From assembly GCA_015060555.1 (NCBI GenBank), contig SUYG01000032.1, forward strand, positions 88,292-152,291: a stretch of DNA of 64,000 nucleotides, in the 5' to 3' direction. Of the stretch, positions 59,701-64,000 are shown piece after piece. A model generated the notes under the pieces. It did no database searches. It saw only the letters and a program-made list of their open reading frames with translations, and was not told where the DNA came from. Source of the DNA: Physcousia sp015060555. Its GTDB lineage: Bacteria > Bacteroidota > Bacteroidia > Bacteroidales > Bacteroidaceae. How positions within the stretch are numbered: the stretch's first letter is position 1; each line of letters opens with the position of its first letter. The position numbers were made by a program, and so were the translations under genes.

Positions 59701-61690
59701 CCAGCTCAATGAGCACGGCGATAACGATATCTTCTCTCAACTTTTCCCCGAGAACTCGGAACGTCTGCAGAAGCAGAAGGCAGCGCCGGTGAGGGTGATT
59801 ATCGGTAATCCACCGTATTCCGTGGGACAGAAGAGCGCAAATGATAATGCGCAGAATCTGAGTTATCCGCAGTTGGATGGGAGAATTGCAGAAACATACG
59901 CGAAATATTCAACCGCCAATCTAAACAAAGCTTTGTATGATAGCTATATCAAGGCTTTTCGCTGGGCAACCGATAGAATATCGAAATTGGAAGAAGGAGG
60001 CATTGTTGCCTTTGTCACACCCAACAGTTGGATTGATGGTGCCGCACATTCAGGAATGAGGATTTGCTTCCAAAATGATTTTGATAAGATATACACATTT
60101 AATCTTCGAGGAAATGGAAGGACTAGTGGAGAAACTTGTCGGAAAGAAGGTGAGCCATTCTTTGCTGCACATGGAGGTTTGGGCGGTAGTCTTCTAGGAG
60201 CATCCGTGACATTTTTAATAAGAAAGCCAGATCAGAGACATATAGCAAAAATATACTATCATGACATTGGCGAATATTTAAAACGGCCCGAAAAATTTGA
60301 TATTTTAAAATCTTACGTTTCTATTAACAATGTAGAATGGGATGAGATTATTCCAAATGAGAAGAACGATTGGATAAACCAAAGAGATAAAAGTTATGAT
60401 AATCTCTTACCCTTGGCGCCCGATAGGAACTTTTCACCCAGTTCGCATTCGTTTTTAAGTAGCATTGCTATAGGAGTTTCTACAAACAGGGATGCATGGG
60501 TATATAATTATTCTGAAGATGAATTGACTTTAAACATAAACTCAATGATTGATTTTTATAGTCAATCGAGAAATTCATATTTTGAAGCAATCTATAATGA
60601 AAAAGTCATACAATTAGATGATTTTGTTGATAATGATTCGACTAAGATAAGTTGGACTATAGGTCTTAAGAAAAGACTATTATCTAACCAGAGCATATCC
60701 TTCGATAAGAACTGTATTATACAAGGCTTATATCGTCCATTCCAAAAGCAAGCATTGTATTACAGCAAGGAGTTGGTTGAGCGTCCTGGGCAGTGGGTTA
60801 ATTTGCTACCTACAAACAGCACAAATAATCTGTTTATATGTTTTAGTGATGCTAAAACTCCGACTGTACTTATTTCAGATACAATCCCAGATTTACATTT
60901 TGTAGGTGATTCTCAATGCTTCCCTCTCTACTGGTACGAAGAAAACAAGAATAAGGAGCGCACACTCTTCGACGAAGAGACGGGCGAGAAATACATCCGT
61001 CGCGACGGCATCACGGACTGGATATTAAAAGAGGTACGCGCACGCTATGGCACGAAGTCAATCACGAAGGAGATGATTTTCTACTACATCTATGGTCTGC
61101 TGCACAGCGAGGACTACCGCACGCGCTTCGCTGCCGACCTGAAGAAGTCGCTGCCAAGGATTCCTATCGTGGAGCGCGTGGAGGACTTCATGGACTTCTA
61201 TCAGGCGGGCAAGAAACTGGCCGACCTGCATCTGAACTATGAGAATGTAGAACCCTATGCAGGCTGCAATGTGTATATTGCCGACTTTGTGGAATCAGAC
61301 CACTATACAGCTTATGACCACTTCCGCGTGGATAAAATGAGATTTGGAAAGCAAACCGTAACCATTGATTTGGCGGAAGGTAAAAAAGGCCCGATGAGCA
61401 AGACCGTGGACGATAAGAGCGTCATCATCTATAACGGTAATATCCGCATAGAGAATATCCCAGAAAGAGCCTATGAATATGTGGTGAACGGTAAATCGGC
61501 CATCGAATGGATCGTGGAACGCTACTGCGTCAGCCAAGATAAGAAGTCACTCATCAAGAACGATGCAAACGACTGGGGCCGTGAACACCAGAAGCCCCGC
61601 TATATCCTCGACCTGCTGCTGTCGGTCATCAACGTCAGCGTGCAGACGGTGGACATTGTGAAATCATTACCAAAACTGAAATTTGAATAA
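56705..61690 (+). CDS. Single-chain type ISP restriction-modification enzyme
   Basis: A 1661-residue protein with nuclease, translocase and methyltransferase on one chain, as in LlaGI/LlaBIII-type enzymes. N-terminal Mrr-like PD-(D/E)xK nuclease (D67 in DLGIDLVA, Q81-C-K83), SF2 helicase with GTGKT (210-214) and DEAH (338-341), helicase C-terminal part (VQSVGRVMRTF), then N6-adenine methyltransferase with DPFTGTGTF (926) and NPPYSVG (1035), and a C-terminal target-recognition region. It cuts unmodified phage or foreign DNA after translocation. DNA for residues about 1045-1405 is clearly AT-richer than both sides, as if the recognition region had been exchanged. Full length, no frameshift. Confidence 0.93.
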   Translation: MAITTINDILWAIRQRSMSERDKGTSFERLMKMWFLTDPRYSELEKVWLWEEFPARKDFGGKDLGIDLVARTEYGDYWAIQCKCYAEDTVIDKGAVDSFLANASRTFIDPETLQTKEFTNLVWVQTTRKRWGPNAEAAIQGLSKPFNRISLYDLEISAVDWEKLKAGLSGEKAKLPGKQPKKHQLEAMSKANEYFVTQGHDRGKLIMACGTGKTFTALKIMEEMTPKDGFVLFLVPSIALLGQTLNAWMADKTDDLRAVCVCSDAKVTREMKDADDEDASVVDLAVPASTDMGKILRQLNKYDKEPNRTVIFSTYQSIDVVKDALDHFYRELDLIICDEAHRTTGVILKDKDESNFTKVHKNEYIFAKKRLYMTATPRLYSANIKVRAKENERIDVLCSMDDPEWYGEEFHRLTFNDAVSQGLLTDYKVLVLTVSEEDIPESIRENIKKQYNQASEKDKLTELNFDDATKLIGCINGLSKRIKGDDGITRQQDPLVMRRAVAFCQTINPTKSNPKYSSKQVAKYFGQLSQEYRSTLSEKDAQEVVNVTARHIDGSMDANTRNELVAWLKQDAESLNECRVLTNVRCLSEGVDVPALDAVMFLSPRNSEVEVVQSVGRVMRTFAGKKYGYIIIPVIVPNDVKPEEALNDNERFRVVWEILNALRSHDENFNAHVNQINLNKKRPPKITVAGVPRGSYSIGKGDGPVQIENDEVARQLELQFGTLQNGIYARLVEKVGDKMYWENWAKDIGQIAQKFIDRIELLIKENPNAHKYFEDFIGGLHKNINDSIDEGQAVEMLAQHMITRPVFDALFKEYQFVNNNAVSRSMQDMLEVLESEGMEMDTAVLDKFYMSVRNNVSNIDNLEGKQTIIKNLYEKFFKGAFPLTVEKLGIVYTPVECVDFIIHSVEDILQSEFNTSLTNENVHILDPFTGTGTFITRLLQSGIIKKEDMLRKYKNEIHCNEIVLLAYYIADVNIEAVYHDLMHPEEYETYDGICLTDTFQLNEHGDNDIFSQLFPENSERLQKQKAAPVRVIIGNPPYSVGQKSANDNAQNLSYPQLDGRIAETYAKYSTANLNKALYDSYIKAFRWATDRISKLEEGGIVAFVTPNSWIDGAAHSGMRICFQNDFDKIYTFNLRGNGRTSGETCRKEGEPFFAAHGGLGGSLLGASVTFLIRKPDQRHIAKIYYHDIGEYLKRPEKFDILKSYVSINNVEWDEIIPNEKNDWINQRDKSYDNLLPLAPDRNFSPSSHSFLSSIAIGVSTNRDAWVYNYSEDELTLNINSMIDFYSQSRNSYFEAIYNEKVIQLDDFVDNDSTKISWTIGLKKRLLSNQSISFDKNCIIQGLYRPFQKQALYYSKELVERPGQWVNLLPTNSTNNLFICFSDAKTPTVLISDTIPDLHFVGDSQCFPLYWYEENKNKERTLFDEETGEKYIRRDGITDWILKEVRARYGTKSITKEMIFYYIYGLLHSEDYRTRFAADLKKSLPRIPIVERVEDFMDFYQAGKKLADLHLNYENVEPYAGCNVYIADFVESDHYTAYDHFRVDKMRFGKQTVTIDLAEGKKGPMSKTVDDKSVIIYNGNIRIENIPERAYEYVVNGKSAIEWIVERYCVSQDKKSLIKNDANDWGREHQKPRYILDLLLSVINVSVQTVDIVKSLPKLKFE

Positions 61691-61741
61691 GAATAATATA
61701 AAGAAATAACATAACAGGGAGCCTGTAAGTTTTCGGATTTT

Positions 61742-61860
61742 CCTCTCAAACCGCTACATAAAAAGGAATCCACGAAAGACGAAGGCTGCCAAGCTCACAC
61801 CCAACGGCGTGGGCATTGGTGGTATTCGGCAAAGTGGATAGGCGTAGCGGCCTTGAGAGG
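61742..61860. other. 119-nt strongly folded element (ncRNA, leader or ssDNA hairpin)
   Basis: Nested complementary arms: CCTCTCAA (61742-61749) with TTGAGAGG (61853-61860); CCGCTAC (61751-61757) with GTAGCGG (61844-61850); ATCCAC (61768-61773) with GTGGAT (61834-61839); and an apical hairpin CCAAGCTCAC with GTGGGC-A-TTGG (61789-61819). No long ATG-started gene fills it, though two plus-strand frames stay open through most of it. It lies between the restriction-modification gene and the 302-residue gene, 58 bp before the latter's ATG. No promoter box recognised. Confidence 0.7.
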
Positions 61861-61918
61861 TTTGTTGGTATCATTAGTGCACCACGCTTTTTTGAAACAA
61901 TAAAAAAAGAGCCAATAT

Positions 61919-62827
61919 ATGAAGCCAATACTTCCCAGAGAGATGCTCTGGACAGACAAGAAAACGATGGACGAGTTCTTTGAACTGGAGCCGTTGAACA
62001 AAGAGCTATACGAAGAGTTCACCGCACTACAAGGTGAGCCCTTTTCTGTAAACGAAGATGCAGTTAAGGTGTTCAATGAAGTGTACTATCAATTAACACG
62101 AATGATGTTTGAACACCCGATGCCAAGTGATACGGAGAGATATGAAACAGACATCAAAGCAAACTTAGGTTGGAACCATAGTGCAGCACTGGTGATGACG
62201 ATGATATATTTCATCAGAACACTAAATGCAAATTGTATAATATCGTTGAATAGATTCTTCTTCAACAACATAGAGGAAACCTATGGTGAATCTATGTATT
62301 GGCAGAAGTTTCAGCATAGATTAAAAAGGCTGAAGTCCAATATGGTTGGGATGAAATACAAGTTCCGACCATTACCACGTCCAGTATCTTATTTCACCGA
62401 CGTATATCTGAATTGGAATATCATCACAAGAAGATACGACTTGGGGGCAATTGAATATGTGCTAAATCTATGGATAAGCCCCCTTGAGAGAAAAACTATA
62501 GCTGAGATGATTATTGAAAGCATGAGTTATGGGGGCATAAACCATCCTAACGGGCTTGAATGTGAACAAGTCAGACGTTTCGTAGCTGCATTCTTGGACA
62601 TCAATCCATTTTCGGAGGATGCTACTATATTGGACAGAATTCAAGGCGATAAACCTGAAGAGATTTTAAAACCTAAAATGCAACAACAATTGGAACTGGC
62701 CTCGCTTATAGATTTACAGGAATGGAATGGCAAGCCCTTAATCATTAAAATAGGTAATGCCGAAATCAATGTGAACAGCGGCGGCAACTTCATAGGGAAA
62801 GAAATCAAATATGAAACACAAGGATAA
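61919..62827 (+). CDS. Uncharacterised 302-residue protein (accessory region)
   Basis: A soluble, mostly helical protein with no recognised domain; no signal peptide or membrane segment. The last 30 residues switch to a beta-like stretch (LIIKIGNAEINVNSGGNFIGKEIKY), and a similar stretch opens the next protein (INVYGSGNFIAEDITFDAP). Its end overlaps the next gene's start by 17 bp, so they are coupled. Resembles cargo genes of Bacteroidales mobile elements in style. AT-rich. Confidence 0.6.
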   Translation: MKPILPREMLWTDKKTMDEFFELEPLNKELYEEFTALQGEPFSVNEDAVKVFNEVYYQLTRMMFEHPMPSDTERYETDIKANLGWNHSAALVMTMIYFIRTLNANCIISLNRFFFNNIEETYGESMYWQKFQHRLKRLKSNMVGMKYKFRPLPRPVSYFTDVYLNWNIITRRYDLGAIEYVLNLWISPLERKTIAEMIIESMSYGGINHPNGLECEQVRRFVAAFLDINPFSEDATILDRIQGDKPEEILKPKMQQQLELASLIDLQEWNGKPLIIKIGNAEINVNSGGNFIGKEIKYETQG

Positions 62828-63299
62828 GAATAACGAGGGCTTCAACATTAATGTTTATGGCTCTGGGAACTTTATTGCCGAGGACATCACCTTCGATGCT
62901 CCCGTGTATATCGGATCGCATAATAAAGCTTCGGTGCAGAACGGCTTCACGGATGAACAGGTGGCACGCGCCATTGAAGCAATCTGCGGCGAAGGGAAAC
63001 CGCTGGACTCGAAGCAGAAATGGGCTGGGGTGCAGTGGCTGCTGAGATGGGAATGCAACTATCCGCCACGGGCACGGGAGTTCTGCGAACGCATAGCAAG
63101 CTTACCTCTTTCGGAGGACTTGGCTTATAGATGTGAGTACAACAATATACGCCCATATTCCACACTCTCTTTTCTCAACGATGACCCGAGACAAATTAAC
63201 AATGTGAAATATAGCAAGAATGATGAGGCCGCCTTTCTGCAACTGCGCGAGGTGGCAATGGCTTTACACCAAGAACTGCAGAAAACGAATATAGACTAA
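62811..63299 (+). CDS. Uncharacterised 162-residue protein with INVYGSGNF N-terminus
   Basis: Begins with a beta-like repeat (FNINVYGSGNFIAEDITFDAPVYIG) followed by a helical part with GFTDEQVARAIEAICGEGKPLDSKQKWAGVQWLLRWECNYP. I recall the GFTDEQVARAI...KPL block in Bacteroidales mobile-element proteins of unknown function. Overlaps the upstream gene by 17 bp. Ends 8 bp before an 11-bp repeat array and terminator. Confidence 0.6.
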   Translation: MKHKDKNNEGFNINVYGSGNFIAEDITFDAPVYIGSHNKASVQNGFTDEQVARAIEAICGEGKPLDSKQKWAGVQWLLRWECNYPPRAREFCERIASLPLSEDLAYRCEYNNIRPYSTLSFLNDDPRQINNVKYSKNDEAAFLQLREVAMALHQELQKTNID

Positions 63300-63306
63300 A
63301 CAATGG

Positions 63307-63350
63307 CGTTAGCAAAACGTTAGCAAAACGTTAGCAAAACATTATCAAAA
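63307..63350. repeat. 11-bp tandem repeat, CGTTAGCAAAA
   Basis: Four head-to-tail 11-bp units (three identical, the fourth CATTATCAAAA); a fifth CGTT starts the left arm of the following terminator. Confidence 0.93.
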
Positions 63351-63379
63351 CGTTCCAGACCTTCTGGAGCGTTTTTTTT
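63351..63379 (+). terminator. Rho-independent terminator
   Basis: A 9-bp stem CGTTCCAGA / TCTGGAGCG (one G-U) with a CCT loop and eight T; it ends the 302/162-residue gene pair. Confidence 0.9.
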
Positions 63380-63384
63380 GTCCG

Positions 63385-63392
63385 TACCTTTG
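63385..63392 (+). promoter_or_regulatory. -7 promoter box (TACCTTTG) for the 79-residue gene
   Basis: TACCTTTGCATGC directly after the terminator, 127 bp before the ATG; the leader between contains GGATTCA and TTTAAAC heptamer-like units (63418-63490). Confidence 0.72.
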
Positions 63393-63417
63393 CATGCAAA
63401 TGACAAGGCGCCGTCAT

Positions 63418-63490
63418 TGCGGATTCATGAATCTACGGATTCAGGGATTCACGAACTTAAACTATTCATCTTTTAAACTATTTAAACTAC
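63418..63490. repeat. Degenerate heptamer-like repeats in the leader of the 79-residue gene
   Basis: GCGGATTCATGAATCTACGG, GGATTCA, GGGATTCACGAAC, then TTAAACTATT, TTTTAAACTA, TTTAAACTAC. Less regular than the other arrays. Confidence 0.6.
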
Positions 63491-63518
63491 GGGCAAAGCC
63501 TGTGCAAAAGGTACGATT

Positions 63519-63758
63519 ATGGAAATCAACAGTGAACGATTCAAGAGCCTGGTGGATAAGATCTTCGGACTGCGCGAGGACCTGGAGGAGCTCGAAGGGG
63601 TGATATTCGCCATCACAGAAGCGGACAAAAGCGAGCCGCAGGACTGGCTGGAAGTGTATCTGCGCGACAAGACCGAAGCGTGCGTCATGCTGGCCAACAA
63701 ACGTAACTTCATCTTGCATGAAATAGCGCGGCTGGCAAAGGAACTCTGCGAGGTATAG
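63519..63758 (+). CDS. Small helical protein, unrecognised
   Basis: 79 residues, two long predicted helices (SLVDKIFGLREDLEELEGVIFAI and EACVMLANKRNFILHEIARLAKEL), probably a coiled-coil or small antitoxin-like or regulatory protein, but no family is recognised. It has its own promoter and a long repeat-containing leader. The start is the only ATG with a plausible context. Confidence 0.6.
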   Translation: MEINSERFKSLVDKIFGLREDLEELEGVIFAITEADKSEPQDWLEVYLRDKTEACVMLANKRNFILHEIARLAKELCEV

Positions 63759-64000
63759 TACCACAGATTTCACAGATTTAACAGATTCGTAAGCACTTGT
63801 ATTCATTAATTGAAATACATATTTCACAGATTAGGGCGGCACGCTACGCGGGTGCCGAGTGACATCTGAAAGGGAACATAAATCTTACAGAAATCTAAAC
63901 TTAAATCTCTTTCATTGAAACAAATGACCATAATGGATCATCATGGAACATCCGCACTCGGAGCAGGGGATTGGCTCACAGTTTAGGCTGTGTGCCATAG
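63759..64000. other. Gene-free end of the window
   Basis: Begins with three imperfect CACAGATTT units (63761-63788); CGGCAC (63837-63842) can pair with GTGCCG at 63852-63857. I see no reading frame, promoter or RNA gene I can support in the remainder. Confidence 0.6.

Noticed and set aside
61746..61928. 60-residue minus-strand ORF in the folded element
   Set aside because: No start context or homology; the sequence is better explained by nested complementary arms.

Overview
The window looks like chromosome of a Bacteroidales bacterium, most like Prevotella or a close relative. Four things point there. Nearly every transcription unit starts from a Bacteroidetes -7 box (TAnnTTTG, mostly TACCTTTGCACC). 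The families are typical (LolD, CvfB, DUF2723, DUF4294, DUF4369 lipoproteins, M60 peptidase, GH43/GH31/GH95). Five secreted proteins end in the same 'GLYIxNGKKVVVK'-type tail. The trp order is trpB-E-G-D-C-F-A. Backbone genes are GC-rich; the right-hand 11 kb is AT-richer and accessory in character.

Layout. 1-9.6 kb (minus): a membrane protein, a secreted M60 metallopeptidase, a large secreted protein with a discoidin-like domain, and a small secreted protein. 9.7-16.3 kb: asd (minus), then a CPA2 antiporter, lolD-cvfB and gpmI (plus). 16.3-17.7 kb: a membrane-anchored AraC-type regulator and tRNA-Met. 17.9-24.8 kb (minus): the complete trp operon behind an 18-residue leader peptide containing Trp-Trp-Trp and an attenuator hairpin. 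24.9-29.9 kb (plus): a GH43 enzyme overlapping a GH31 alpha-xylosidase-like enzyme that carries a C-terminal SGNH esterase. 29.9-32.7 kb (minus): an acyltransferase-like protein and a domain-swapped 5'-nucleotidase lipoprotein. 33-37.9 kb (plus): rplS, a small membrane protein, a DUF2723 membrane protein and a NodB deacetylase. 37.8-46.1 kb (minus): a membrane-anchored winged-helix protein, mutS, a DUF4294 protein, two lipoproteins, xerD, tRNA-Val and tRNA-Leu. 46.2-49.4 kb (minus): GH95 and tRNA-Leu. 49.6-51.9 kb (plus): two glycosyltransferases. 51.9-64 kb: tRNA-Arg, degenerate 22-bp repeats, a start-less lipoprotein remnant, a repeat-domain surface protein, two tandem small paralogous proteins, tandem structured elements, a single-chain type ISP restriction-modification enzyme, a strongly folded 119-nt element and two unrecognised genes.

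The most unusual signal runs through the whole window. Most intergenic gaps, and several coding sequences, contain short degenerate tandem arrays with a 7-bp (sometimes 8-bp) unit whose sequence differs from site to site (TTTTCAC, ATTCGTC, TTTAAAC, GGGTTRA, GTACGAA, GCCAACG). Five of the six junctions of the trp operon carry arrays, each of a different family. One six-unit, 42-bp array sits in frame inside trpF as a 14-residue insertion. Others form the start or end of genes. A GC-rich double hairpin accompanies two of the arrays, with compensatory base changes between copies. I know of heptameric short tandem repeats in cyanobacteria, but not of an explanation for this pattern here.

Limits: everything was read by eye. 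Family calls rest on motif recognition, and start sites were chosen from signal peptides, family N-termini and promoter positions.
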